Source of the DNA: Chromera velia
Lineage: Eukaryota; Sar; Chromeraceae
Assembly (NCBI GenBank): GCA_018398765.1
Contig: JAHBMJ010000319.1
Location: forward strand, 1 to 50,115
Reading direction: 5' to 3'
DNA: 50,115 nucleotides
Position numbers and translations under genes: made by a program. Position 1 is the first letter of the stretch; every line of letters begins with the position of its first letter. Positions 1 to 12,600 of the stretch are shown here, piece after piece. Under the pieces are notes generated by a model, which worked only from the letters and a program-made list of their open reading frames with translations, ran no database searches and was not told the DNA's origin.

Positions 1-779
1 TTAGTTAGTTTAAAAAAATTAAGTTATCAAATTACATGAAATTAACGTACGAAATTTAGTCTCAATGTTTTGAAACTAGTTCAAAGAATATCAAAGAAAG
101 TCTAGAAGAAAGTTTTCATGTAAACTTACTAAACTAGTGAGTATAGCATAGTATACCATTGATCGATGTTCCCGGTTTTGCCCGCGGTCCACTAATATGA
201 GAAAGCTAGTATAGTTGAATTTTTGCTTATCAAAAGTATGTAGTTACACATAGTTATATACAGACTAATACAGAGTGTAAGAGTCACAGTAAGACAGTCA
301 AATAAAGTCAAATTTAGTCAAATTAACAAAGTCGCCAACATAACGTATACGTAAGCTACACCAAATTGGTAAAATTTTAATATGTATGGTCTTTCTCTAT
401 TTATTTGATTAATGTTTATTAATGTTTACTCCCAATCACCATCGTTTGTCGCGTCATCGTTAACCATCGTCGTATGGGGCCTGAATTGCGGTGACCTGCC
501 GGCAGTGTTGAATAGTGCAGAATGAAGCTTCCTCGTTCTGAACTCTCGGTTTTCTTTCTTCCCTCAAATAGTACACTGAAGCTCTAATGACTGCAAGCTG
601 ATGAAATGTTGAGCTTTGATTTTTTTGTGATAATTTTTTGTATGGATCAGCTTTTTTTTATTGTTTGATTGCTTCTGCCACCGTTGTACTACAGCCTTGA
701 GGTATTTTGAGCGCGCGGGGGCTATTTCGCATGCGCAGAGCTCTCCGCCCGGGCCCGGGGGCACTGATCGACTCCGCGC
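1..779. other. AT-rich intergenic DNA, no gene seen
   Basis: The first ~480 bases are AT-rich and CpG-poor, with frequent CTAG and TTAA words, like the spacer blocks elsewhere in the window. Composition shifts to about 50% GC after 480. Short open frames on minus (564-836, 722-928) lack convincing protein-like composition and overlap promoter-type sequence. I see no gene, tRNA or rRNA here. Confidence 0.6.
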
Positions 780-1034
780 GACGCGCGGCCCGTCTGGAGT
801 TTTCTTTCCAATGCACTCATAAACATGCATGCACACCGCCGGGGCAAAAATTCAAGTGATGGTTTGCCAGGTTTGCCCATTCTGGTCCATGGACTCTCGT
901 CAAAAGAAAGTCTTCGATCATTGGTCACAAACAGCTCAGAAACAGATTCAAGGTCGAGACTGACAGTTTCGACTCATGCAAGCATGTTTTCTCTAAGCTC
1001 GGCCCGCGCGCGCGTCTCCATGCATGCAACATGC
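780..1034 (+). promoter_or_regulatory. Composite 5' element of the ankyrin gene (CGCG + TGCATGCA + GCAACATGC)
   Basis: CGCG-rich words occur at about 770-790 and 1003-1015. TGCATGCA lies at 826-833 and again at 1021-1028, where it is extended to TGCATGCAACATGC. The element sits roughly 210-470 bp ahead of the first ATG. The same three ingredients recur before most other genes in the window. TGCATGCA is a known ApiAP2 target in apicomplexans; a role in this organism is inferred. Confidence 0.5.
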
Positions 1035-1246
1035 GCGTTGAATTTGACTGACCTTCACAATTAATCAAAAGTCAATTTTGCGGAACCCTTGAATCTCGCA
1101 CCCCCAGACGCTTTCAGGTCACATTTGTGGATGGAAGGCGTTCTCAAGAGTCTGTCACATATATGTCCTTTTCCTGATTCCAGCACGGACAGGCCAAGCG
1201 TTGCACATCTGCATATATACATATACCCTAAGAAATATCTTTGGAG

Positions 1247-2702
1247 ATGGCAACAAGGCGCCGTGTAACAGTCCCATTTGATCTGCCTCCCATCATTCTG
1301 AGAAATGTGCGTCGGTTCAAACCAGTGTCACCGTCCTGCTTGCGGAATGCCGTTCGGGCGTTCATGGAGGGACGGGACGATGCAGGCAGAGACCTCCTCC
1401 TACTCTGCCGGGTAGGTTGTGAGGTCAACGCACTGACGAAGGTTCCCGAAGAGGAGAAACCCCCGCAGCTTCCCGGCACTTTGATTCCTGTAGAAAACTT
1501 TTCAGAGGCCGCCATTCACTTCGCAGTCCGCATAGACTCTGTGGAAACGGTGGAGAGGCTTTTGCTCTTCGGAGCTTTCCTCGAAAGGGAAGATTCTGTG
1601 GGGTTGACTCCTCTGATATTGGGGTCCGCAATGGGGCAGACTGCGGTGGTTCAGGCTCTGCTTAGATGGGGGGCGAATGCGAACCGTGCAGATGTCCGGT
1701 GCTCCATGCAGCGGACGCCCCTCATGTATGCAGCAGAGCGCGGCCACGCACCGGTTGCGAAGGCGTTAGTGGATGCGGGGGCAGAGGCTGAAGAGGTCAT
1801 CTACGGACACACGGTGCTTGCCTTTGCAGCCGCGGGGGTGCATCCGTCTGTGGTGTCCGTTCTCCTCGCCAGTGGTGCAGACGTGAACAGTGCAGACGAG
1901 GACGGAGAGACACCTCTCATGAAGGCTGCCCAGAGAGAGGCCCCACCTCAGTCTGGACACCCTGAAGTGGTCTCCCTGCTGTTGGCGGCCGGGGCTCCAG
2001 TAGATGCGGGGAACCGGGTCGGAAAGACGGGGTTGATGTTCGCCTCCATTGTTGGGAACGATGCGGTGGTGCGAGTGCTCCTGAAGGCAGGGGCGGATGT
2101 GAATCGTACGGATCGGGGGGGGGTTACAGCTTTGCGGTGGGCAGTGCACAGAGGGCATGCGAAGGTGGTGAAGACGTTCTTAGAAGCGGGTGCAGACGTG
2201 AATACCACAGACCGATCGGATGGCACAGTACTCCGGCTGGCGTCAACCATGGGGCAGACTGAGTTGGTTCGGGTTCTTCTTGGCGCCGGGGCCGATCCTG
2301 ACATAACCACCGCAGAGTCGTCCAGAGAAACAGCACTGATAGCAGCGTGATGTAGTGGAGCTTCTGCTTAAAGCGCATGCGGACGTTGATGCTGTCAGTG
2401 CCGATGGGCGCACAGCGCTGATGCAAGCAGCGTTGTTTGGACAGGAGGCCGCTGTCAAAGTTCTCCTCAGAGAAAAAGCGTCTGTCAACAAAACGGGGGA
2501 GTCTGGTGAGACTGCCCTGATGCTCGCTGCCTCACACGGCCGCGTGGGCATCCTGAGGATGCTGATCGAGGCAGGGGCAGAGCTGAACTGTGCCGACGAA
2601 AACGGGGTCACTGCTCTCATCTTGGCCTCTCAGCGCGGCCATACTGCAGCGGTGGACTTCCTTTCCGCAGCAGGAGCAAATTGGCAGGGGGAATTGTTCT
2701 AG
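1247..2702 (+). pseudogene. Intronless ankyrin-repeat protein gene, frame-broken near its 3' end
   Basis: An open frame from ATG 1247 (an upstream in-frame TTG at 1241 is ignored) runs to TGA 2348-2350. It encodes about 367 residues, with some nine ankyrin repeats after a ~70-aa non-repeat N-terminus. Recognisable repeat cores include TPLMYAAERGH, GADVNSADEDGETPLMKAA and VVRVLLKAGADVN. Ankyrin repeats continue without a gap in the +1 frame from about 2349 to TAG 2700-2702 (about 117 residues, three more repeats). At the junction, the five residues normally found between the TALxxAA helix and the VVxLLL helix are missing. A 14-bp deletion explains both the shift and the shortened repeat. No intron with proper borders fits. 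Ankyrin stacks bind other proteins; the partner is unknown. It is either a recent pseudogene, a truncated but working 367-aa protein, or a sequencing error. Confidence 0.75.
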
Positions 2703-3993
2703 GGCGGACAGAGAACGATCGCACTGTGGTCGCACAGTGACTCGCACTCCATCATGTCTAGTTGCTAGAGTTTGTTTTTGAAAGCTGAGACAGACAATCC
2801 GCTTTCTCACCTTGGAGTGGTCTGTGGTCAACTTTTCAAATTCACTTTTACAAGCATTGCATTGTGACTGCAGTGCAAGTCAGTGAGACTCGCATATAGC
2901 TTTTTGTTGTATAACCTTACAATGGGATAATATATAACCATACTGATCATTGGCCAATGGCTTAATCATAGTTCATGATATAGTGTCCCTAGTAATCTCT
3001 AGTAGTATCCACTTACTTCAAATATATGGGAGCAAGTTTGATCTTTTCAAAAAGGTCGAAATAAAAACTTATTGAAAAGAAATAAAAATATGTATAACGA
3101 TACATCTATTAATTTTACACTAAAATTTTACAATAATTTTTTTTCTTAGAGTCGGTAAATCAATCACTCCCTAGATCTGGTTCCTGTTTAGTAGTAGCAG
3201 TATCTATTATATCAGTCTATATCACTACATTAATTAAATTGATGACCATGCAGGTTTTACAAAGTACTATAAAGACTCTAGATAAAAACTAAACCTGGTT
3301 TACTTCATAGTCAAACTAGCAGTCAAATCAACAGTTTTATCAACCTTTGTTAGGTTCTAGGTTAAGTTATAACCCAGTCTTTAACCAGATCTGATTTAAT
3401 CTATTATAAATTTAAGTTAATCACCAAAAAGCATATATTCATATTATTCAATGCAACTATAATGTTTATATCTAAAATTGTCCAGACTCAAGCTGTCACT
3501 CAGCTTAGCCCAATTTAAACCTAGTAACCTATCTAGTAAACTATTCAACTAAATCGAATCAATAACTGACCTAGTAACTGATTTGGACCTCAAATAACAA
3601 AGATTTCTAAGTATTATACAATTTATTAGCCTGTATTAGGAACTTGCTTCATTTTATTAAATGTATATTATCTAGTGATTCTAGTCAAATTAAGTCTTAT
3701 TAGTCGACCTCAGCCAGTGGAATCCGCAGTCAGTAAAAGCTATAGAGAGATCGAATACCAGATCGAGAGACGATATACCTAGCTATATACATACGTATAT
3801 GCATCTGCCTGACGTAGCGCCCGTGGCGCGGAGTTATGATTTTTAGGGATACTTTATAAGTGTGCGCGGAAATTGCAGTAAGACACAATGTTCTATATGC
3901 TAGCCTCTATAAACTAGCCTACATGCTAAGATTCAGGGATGACGGCCTGTTCCGTATACATAACGTAGAGCAGCCTATGCCAAAACAGTACAC
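2703..3993. other. 3' flank and AT-rich, CpG-poor spacer
   Basis: After the ankyrin gene the sequence becomes strongly AT-rich from about 2870 to 3780, with many CTAG/TAGT words and almost no CpG. No open frame of note, RNA gene or terminal repeat is visible. Composition recovers around 3800. Confidence 0.6.
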
Positions 3994-4227
3994 ACCTAGG
4001 CGTATCACAGAAAAAAAAAATAATTTAAGCCTGTTCTCACTTAATTTTTTTTTTTTTGCCCGACGATGTTATGTGACAAACAACTGTTGTTCAAGTGTAC
4101 GTTGCATAACTGTTGTTTTGGTATTGTATAAGTGTTGCTTAGGCGTTGCGCAAAAAAATTAAAAAAAATAATTTAAACCAATTTTGGTTTACTTTTTTTT
4201 TTTTCTTTTGCTGTGATACGCCTAGGT
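3994..4227. mobile_element. MITE-like element with 17-bp terminal inverted repeats
   Basis: The left end ACCTAGGCGTATCACAG (3994-4010) is matched exactly, as reverse complement, by the right end (4211-4227). Inside the ends, A-rich and T-rich tracts and a shared TAATTTAA word are also roughly symmetric. The total is 234 bp with no coding capacity. ACAC lies next to both ends (left flank TACAC, right flank ACACAC) and could be a short target-site duplication. This is the structure of a small non-autonomous DNA transposon. The superfamily cannot be named from these ends alone. The perfect inverted repeats suggest a fairly recent insertion. Confidence 0.7.
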
Positions 4228-4484
4228 ACACACTTAATGATTGGCGGTGTACTGCGGTGTATGCACATTTTCGATCCACGTCACCCTTACACACACTTTT
4301 TCGCACAGAAGCACAAACAACATGGCTCTTTTGAGAAATAGTTTTAATTTGACCGACAATTTTCTGTTCGCAAACAAAACAGCTTTTACACACATCAGTC
4401 TCGATCACTCACAGACTTCTTCTCATGCCCATCATGCAAAGTTATTCATGCTGGCACGTACACATCCGGTTTGAATCTAATTTG

Positions 4485-5917
4485 CTACACGGGCCGCGGC
4501 AGCACGAGTGCCCCCCTTGCGAGTTCCTCAATCAAGTCCGCAAAAGATGTCTCCAGAAGTCTGCGGTTCCTCTCACTTGAGAGGACTGTCTGGAGGCCTC
4601 GGGAGAAGGCCTCAAAGACCTGCGCGTCAATTTCGGTGCATCGAGTTGGAGAAAGCAAATAAGTTGATGAATGCAGAATCAGTGAAGGTGTGCCAGATAG
4701 AATAAGTGCCTCAATGAATGAGAAAACAAAAGAGAAGAGGACCAGCGCCCAAATACACAGACGGCCATTCCAACACTTGGCATGTTCTGAATTCCAAAAA
4801 CAAAACGGACTCACTGACCTCACGAGCAGAGTACCTCAGTCCCCTTCTCTCCCGGGCATTCACAAGTTCCACCAGAGCTCCGAAGGCAGGCTGGTAGCGC
4901 GTCATCGAGATCCCTGCAGTCAGCGCCGTCTCTGTCAGACTCCTCAAACACCTCCCGATCTGTTCATTCAACTCGTCATCCAACTGCGCCCCTAGGGTTG
5001 GAGGCACGGTAGATCTTCCAAACGTCCGGAGGCCCCCTTCCCCTCTCGCCTTGCTGGAACGGCTCTGTGCCACCGCGACTTTCAACCCACCGACTGAGCT
5101 TCTTATACCGCCTTCCTGCTGGAGACCAATAAGTTGCATCGCTCGTGAGAGTCAGTTTGAAAGTGCTAGCACGTGATTGGGCGATCTGCACTGAATTCTC
5201 TAAGATGATTAAGAAGTTTCCAGAGGGGTCTCTCTCATAAGCACGCCAAAACACAGGGATGAAGAGAGGGACAATATCATGAGGAAATCAATACACGTCT
5301 TGATTCTACTCTTGGTTTTCAATGCAACATCTATGTAGACGGCTCTACATTTGTCCATGCAATGAAGCGACCACACCGACAGAGAGACAGAGAGCATCTT
5401 AGAACAATCCCCCCACCTGTCCTTCCTCAAGGGCCCCAGCCAGCACGCCAGAGAGTGCATTTAAGAAGTCCTCAGACCCCTTCGGGCTTTTTGAACTCCC
5501 ACTCGACTTCTGCAGCTGCCCTCTTTGAGAACGACCAGAACCGTCACCCCTGACAGCCCTCGGGTAACCCCTGTCTACTGTCACGGATTCAAACCGACTC
5601 TGATGGAGACGCTCCACAAATTCAACCGACCCCCCATTGACCACGTCCACAAAGCCCAGAGCCTCAAGGCCCTCACAGACCTTCGAGGCGTCAAACGCGG
5701 ACGACGACCCGCCGTCCCCTCCGTATACGAGCAGCGGGGTCTTCTTATCTGTGGGTAGACGGTACAGAATGTGAGAAGCCCGCTCTACGGGAATATTGAT
5801 TGACCCCGGAAGAGAAGAGTAACGGAAAATTTCCCAAGGTCGGGTGTCAAGGAGGAGAAGTCCGGCTTTCTGCAACTGTTGCGCAACTGCAACAGCTCCG
5901 GGTGCTTGTGTCTGCAT
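4485..5917 (-). CDS. Rhodanese-domain protein lacking the catalytic cysteine
   Basis: Modelled as three phase-0 exons: 5917-5417, 5118-4819 and 4619-4485 (TAG), giving about 311 residues. Residues ~18-105 fit a rhodanese homology domain. LLLLDTRPWEIF resembles the first strand and helix, the IPVERA segment follows, then a LLVYGG strand and a VVNGG turn. Active rhodaneses have Cys in the loop after the central strand (VYCxxGxRS); here the loop reads VYGGDGGSSS, so sulfur transfer is unlikely and a binding role is more plausible. After a Ser/Gly-rich linker, exons 2 and 3 encode a helical tail with no family I recognise. Donors are GTGGGG and GTCAGT. The exon 2 acceptor is the weakest choice; another at about 5181 opens a different frame. 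The start is the first ATG before the domain. The gene is divergent from the dynein-docking gene. Confidence 0.65.
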
Positions 5918-6627
5918 TCCGTTCACCACGAGTGCAATTTTTTTCACACAGGAGACTCTAGAAGGCAATGGCTTGCCTTTGAAACACCTGATCTTCGTGT
6001 CCGCACAATAGATGACGGACTGGCTCTGAAATATAGATATCCTCCATCTGAATGGGTGCTCCCTGTTCGTCCGACTGTCAGTGCATCTCGAAGTGTTGCT
6101 TCGATCATGCAACGCAACATGCAACACTCATGCATGTTGCGCCTATACGTGCGATACGGCTTTTGCGCACTTCATGAATGCATGCAGGCTCGCGCGCGTT
6201 TCGCGCGACGTGTTGAAATGTCTGCATGTATCGATCGATGTATATATATATATATATGCATGCATGAATTAATGGATTTAATTAATTGCATGCATGCAAT
6301 CATTGAATGATGCAATGAAAGCCTACTGGAACGAAGTCTCATGGGATGCCAGTCGTGAAAGGGACAAGCTGCAAAGCAGTCTTTGCAACTTTTCGCGCGT
6401 TCTGCCTCCAAATTGTAATACAGACAAAAGACTTGCGCAGAAGAGACAAACTTCGATCTTCACCAAGGTGGTGTTGTCCGTTCGCCAATCGAGACCTAAC
6501 GCTTGCTTCTCCTTCTCTGCAAGCGCTGGCAAGGTGACCCATCCTTACTAAGCGTCAGTTCTTGACCAGAAGGTGACCCCCTAGCTCTTTGTCTTCGCCC
6601 AGCCCCTCTGATCCATCTCATCACAAG
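5918..6627. promoter_or_regulatory. Shared upstream region between divergent rhodanese and ODAD1-type genes
   Basis: About 700 bp separates the two start codons. It holds GCAACATGC-type words and ATGCATG near 6105-6140, TGCATGCA near 6177, CGCGCG stretches at 6190-6215, ATCGATCGA near 6228-6236, a TA run (6240-6256) and more TGCATGCA copies at 6255-6300. It contains all components of the composite element. Function as a bidirectional promoter is inferred from position only. Confidence 0.5.
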
Positions 6628-9600
6628 ATGGAACTCGCCCCTTCAGTTTCCACCTCCTCCCCCCCCCCTCGGACCCCCAAAACCCCCCGCACTCCTGGCG
6701 GGAGTCCGCGAGGGGTCTCCATGACCCCCCGCGCTCTCCAGAACTACCTGGACGATCATGTTCAGAGAATGCAGCAGGAGATTGAGATGGTCACTCGGAA
6801 GCTGGAACTTGAGAAGCGGCGCCGCCACATTCTGGAGGAGTCAGTACAGAGGACCCAAGACGAGTACAACGACAAGAGACTCAAGTACAACCTCACACAG
6901 GCCTCTGATGCGGACGATGTGAGGAAAGCGTATGTGCAGGTGAGTGTCTTGCTGATACACGGGACGGGTGGGTGGGGAGAGGAAGCTCTCAAGCGTTGGT
7001 CGTTAATTCTCCAATACATTACGTTGTTCTGATTCATGCATGCACCGCGTATGCTAGGTATTGAAAGGAGTTTATTTGTTGCTGATGACTTTTCTTACTT
7101 CATCACTATGCTCAAACAGCGAAAGACAAGGCCGAAAGATCCTTATGCGCTGTCCATCACTTTCTTTTCATGGACATGTTCACGTGTCACACACTCAGGT
7201 AGACGGGCAGAGGGCGTCGAATTTTCATATGATCTTTTGGATGTCTACCTCCCATCAGGCTTCTCCGATTGAGTCCTGCTAGTCGATAGATAGTGCCTTA
7301 GATCCGGTCTGATTGCGCCTTTTGCCTTTCATATAGGGCATTCGGCTTTACGAGAAGACTTTGATTACTATATAAACGAATTATCAGTGCCTACTTTCGC
7401 TTCTTACTTGTTTCCTGTTCTGCTTGACTGATACACCTTTCTTTGCGGAAAATTTCTTTTCTCTATACGTTCTTCCTTGGGCTGATAAAAAAACTGTATG
7501 TCGGTTCTTTCAGATCCGACTGATGGAGAACAGACTGGAGAAGGCCCTCTCCAAGTTGAACAACACCATTAATGTGAACAATCAGCTGAGGTCGACAGTC
7601 GACCAGCACCGGTGAGTCAGACTGGGGATTGGGCGGATCGGACAGTACAGAAGAGCAGTCAGAGGGACAGAGAGTTTTGAATTGCATTCACGCCTTTCCT
7701 TACAAGCAATAGGCTCAAATTTGAGGATTGTACTTTCTGTACAGCAAATCATGGCCATCGTTCTCTTCTAAAGATTTCACTTCGCTTCTCCTGTTCCCCC
7801 AATTCTTTGTCTTTGGCATGTCAACTGAATGCAGCCGGGAGACCCTGACTCTTGCTGGGGTCTTCCACCGACTCCGTTACGACATCGAGACGAACTCCAA
7901 GCAGCTTGACTACCTGAAGGTTCAACAGGGGGAGTCAAAGAAGGTCCAACAGGAGGCTGGAAAGAGATTCAGTCAGTCAGTCAGTCAGTCAATTGGACAA
8001 CAGAGGCATCGTGTGGTCTCCCTTTCCTTTCAGACAGGTTCCCATTGGACGATTGTACAGAGGAAACTTCTCGATATAGGCTAGACGAGACAGGAAAAGA
8101 CAACTTGAACCTACCCTGCGCAGGGGTTGACGGTTGATGAAAATGACTTTTTTGAACCTGTGCTTTTCTTTTGTATGTCTGTGCAGACTCTCTGAACAAG
8201 ACTCTGGGTACAGAGAGAGACAAGTACAAGACGACGGAGACCGAGCTAAAGCAAGAAATGAAGGATGCAGACATGAGAATGAAGGAGATGGAAATTAAGG
8301 TCCACAAAGAGACGGTCGCACAGAGAGCGGGAGGGGGGGCGTTCCTTGTGACAGAGGAGGTCGGTCGATCGGTCTACCTGAATTTCGCATACCTCTCTCT
8401 TTAGGTTTTTGGGTTTTTCTGCGGAAGCGTTTTGTCGTTTTTCCCTGCTACAATTTCTTTCCTTTGAGCATCGGATCTGTGCAAGAGAAAAAGAGAAAGA
8501 AGGACGTGAATGTGATGTTCGTACCTCTTTTCTGTTTCGAAAGTCTCTGCCACGTCCACAACACGCCGAGTGTTCAACTAGCCCGTCGCTCTGTTTGTGT
8601 CTGCCCTCTTCTGACTGTATTCTTGTCTCCACAATTGTTTGTTCCCTCGCTCACTTGATTGACGCAGGAGCAAGGGTTCAACCAAGAGGAGATGATGCGG
8701 CGCATTCTGAAGATTTGCTTCTTGAACTCTATCCAGTATAGACACATCAGGGAGCAGCAGAGGGCCATTGAGGTTTTCGAAGAAGCGTTCGCAACCATCA
8801 AGAGTACCACCGGAATCTCCGACATTGAGGAAATTGTAAAGGTCAGAAAACACAGTCCTGATCCAGTCACAGCAGCTCCAGAGGGAGATGCAGAACGGAA
8901 GAGAGAGATGTGCGGTGGGAAAAGGAGAGAAAGACCAAGGGGAGCAAAAACAGGGAGAAAGCCAAAGAGAAAGAGGGAACCGCATCGTTCTGTCTCGCTT
9001 CTCCTTGGTGAAACGAAGAATCTCAAACAGTGATCCTTTGTGCTCTCCTGTCTCTCGTGCATCTGCAGATCTTTGTGAAGCTTGAAGAGAGGAACTTCTC
9101 TCTCTTGACTTTCGTCAACCAGGTCAGTCAGACACTGGGCACATCGTTCTTTTTACTGCGAAATTTCTGGCCTCTAGTTGTGAAGAAGATCCGACTGGGG
9201 TCACAAGGTGAAAATAATCTAAGCTCTCCCGTAGAGAAGCAGTTTAGAAAGTTGAGAGAAAGACTAGGTCCAATCAGGAGAGGGAATCTGCCTAGGGGAG
9301 AGCAGATTCGACTGTAAGACAGACCTCTTTCATTCATTCAGAGGGCAGAGAGGGAGAATGCGTCTCTGCCCGCACGTTCTTTCTTTCAGTAGATCTGAAC
9401 TCCTTCTGCCCTGTGGCGACTCTAATAGACGGAAAGAGAAGGACAGGAAGGGAGCGAAAAAGAGGGGAGAGGAGAGGAAAACAGTGGTGATGGCAAATGT
9501 GGTGATAAGCTGGAGCCATCTAGCAGTGACCCTCTCACTGGCTTGTGCGGAAATGTTTCTATCATGCATTCTTGTTTTGTCTGCGTTCAGGTGAACAGAG

Positions 9601-12600
9601 AGATTGAGGCTGTGGAGGCACGAACGAAGGAACTGAAGGGGCAAATCGCAGCGCATGAGGTCAGTCAGTCTATAGAATCTTCGCCTTTCTTTATAGTTGA
9701 TTTAGCCTTCTTCTCTTTCGCTTCAGTTGGGAGATATGAAAGAACAGATGTATCAATTGTTGAGGTTGTCCTGTTTGGACTTTTGGGGGCCTCCTAGAAG
9801 CTTCAGTCTCAGTGCATGTATTGCATAGAAGAGGGCAATCATAAGTGTGCTCGCATTATTTGCTGTCTATTTTTGATGCTTTTTTATCTGCAGAGCACAG
9901 AACGAGAAGCCGAGAAGAGAAAGGCACTGGCCCTGCGAGAGGTCCAGCACCAGATCGAGACAGTCAGGGCAGCCACAGAGGAGAAGGAGAGGGTACACCT
10001 GAGGAGCCAGGCAACACTCGAGAAGTGCAGACCTCACGTCGAGTCCCTCAGAGATTGGGTCCGTCCCTCCGTCCCTCCGTCAGGCGACATGCACCAGCCA
10101 GAGAGAGAGAAAGAGACGTCCCTATGAATGTGTACTCTCATGTCGTCGATGCAATAGTTGAAGGCGCTTTCTGTTGAATGCTATCGGTTAACTATCCTCA
10201 CACTGAGAATTGCGTCACGTTCCTTTGCTGTTGGGTCATCCGCGCGTCTATCACTGCTTACACGAAGCTGGCCTTGTTGAGGTGCAGAGATGACTCGTGA
10301 CTTCCTGCCTGTATTGCATTTTTCTCTCTCTGCAGACCGATTTTTCCCCAAGTAGGTTTCGAGACCCAGCATTGACACACACACGCACACACACACACAC
10401 ACGCACACACACACACACATACAAACACACACACACACACACACGCACGTACACACGCACGTACACACGCACCATGTGTGTATATAGATTTTATCCATCA
10501 CATTCCGCCATCTCCTGACTTCTGCCCTTCCCCTGCAGGTGGCCAACGAATGGCCCGAGGGTCTATCCAACGACCTGGTGGGACCCGCAGAGGACGACGG
10601 CTTCCTTCCTCACCTGCAGTACATTGAGAGGTACCTTCACAGAAATAAGGAATCGTTGCTGTTTGGCTTACGTTTGTGTATCGTCTCCCCTCTTGACTGC
10701 AGATCAATCAGAGAAGTGTTTTTCTTGTTTGCCTCCCGCTTGCTGTAATGAGAAGTTTCGAATTCCTTCCTCCACACTCCTGTTCGACTTTTGTTCCCCT
10801 CCACCATATCGATGCAAACTTGTTCATCCATTCATCACCCATCTGTTCCGTTCTGTTTGTTTGCAGGTTTGTCCTCCAGTTCAAGGACTACATTCCTTCA
10901 ATGGAGGAGGTGCCCCTCTACCCCGAGAGCTACTCTCCTTCCAACAAGAGTCCGAAAGGTCGGTCAGTTTTTGTTGTGACTGTATGGGGTTATGTCGACC
11001 TTTGCACCTTGTCCGTCTCTGACACTGTCCTTCCATCCATCCATCAAAATGCAGAAAGAAGAATCCTGTCTCTCTGTTGAGCATTCTCTGTATCCTTCTG
11101 TAACCCTCGAAGATTTTCTCTTCGTCCTCCTGACCAAGTCCCCCTTCTTACCTCCTCTGTCTCTTAACGATGCAGCTGGAGGGCCCCTGCCCTCTCAGAC
11201 AGTCCAGCTCCTCAACAAGGCCGCTCAACAACAGCAGCAGAAGATGGGAAGCCCCAGAGCGGCAATGCTCAAGCCAAGTCAGTGCAGTGCGTTTGCCTTG
11301 CGTGAACAGAACAAAGACAAAAACTCAGATCATGTGCGCTTCCAACGAACAGGAGAGAACAAAGAGGAACAGAGTCTTTCATGTAAAAACAAATGAAAAA
11401 AAACACCATGGACTTCACGTGTCGTTTACTGACATCAGCGTGCAAGAGTCTTCAAAGAGCTGAAAAATAAGCCCAAGAGGGGCGGACATGCAAAGATGGA
11501 CCATGGACGTCTGACATCCTGATCGACTTGTGACCCTCTCCTCTCTGCCTCGTTCCCCTCCCCCCTCCCTTACCTTCGTGTGTGCAGGCGAAATTCCAAG
11601 TTCCAACATCGACGACTCCGACGGCGACGATGCAGAGCTCGGACACACGCCTTATGATCGCAAGTCAGCAGGCCATTAATGTGTCAATATCATGCATGCA
11701 CTTTTGTCACTCTTCTCAAACCCGTTGTTCCGTGCCTTTGCTGACGTCACAACAAACTTTGAGTGCTTCATCAGAGAACTCTTCAAAGCTACCGACGGCC
11801 CATTGAAGCCTTCGAAGGACGTGTGAGTTTTCACGTTGAAACCTTGAGGCATATTTGTCCTCTGACCGTTGTGATGGGTTCATTCTCCAAATTTGTCTGG
11901 CTGTTCGTGTGTGTCTGTGGGGATACAGGAAGCTGCGCGAGAAGAGTCTGGAGTCCCTCAAACAACGGAAGAAGGCCCAGAGGGGAGCGGCACAACAAGC
12001 ACCTGGACCTGCTGTGGGAGCTTCCCAGGCGTCGGCAGTCATGGGGCAGGCACCTCCTGCGGCAAGCCCGTGGGGGGCTCGGGGGCCTTCCTCTGGGGGA
12101 GGGGGGGGGTCGAGGGGGAAGGACTCGAGCGAGCCTGAGTGAGTCATCTGCTTAATTGCTTGCTTGTTTTTTTTTATGTTTCTGCTCTTTCTGGGCACAT
12201 TGAAGAAGCCTTTGATTCTTGGTTATTGAAGATTTTCTTGTTTCTGACTGCCACATCAAGTAAAGACGCTTTGGCTCTCCTTGCGGGCCTCTCGTTGTCT
12301 CTGTATCTACTCAGTGAGAATGCTGGGAATCAATCATGTGTGACGAAGAAATTTGTCACTGGTACGAAAGGGGAAAAACAAGACAATGAGGGAGGGAGAG
12401 ATTTCGTCTGAAAGCTTGAGAAGAAGATGGAAGAGAAACATCAACAGGGAAGAGAGAATGCTTTCAAAGTACTAGACTTGGAGACTCACTCATAATCAAT
12501 TTGTGATCTCTTCGACTTCTTGTCATACCCCATTCTCTCTTTCCCCTCTCTCGTGTCTCCGTCCCTTTGTGTGCAGTGACGGAGGAGGTCAGTATTACAT

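Noticed and set aside
10251-10570. Cys/Val- and His/Thr-rich open frames around 10.3-10.6 kb
   Set aside because: They are translations of the intronic CA/GT microsatellite and of flanking intron sequence.
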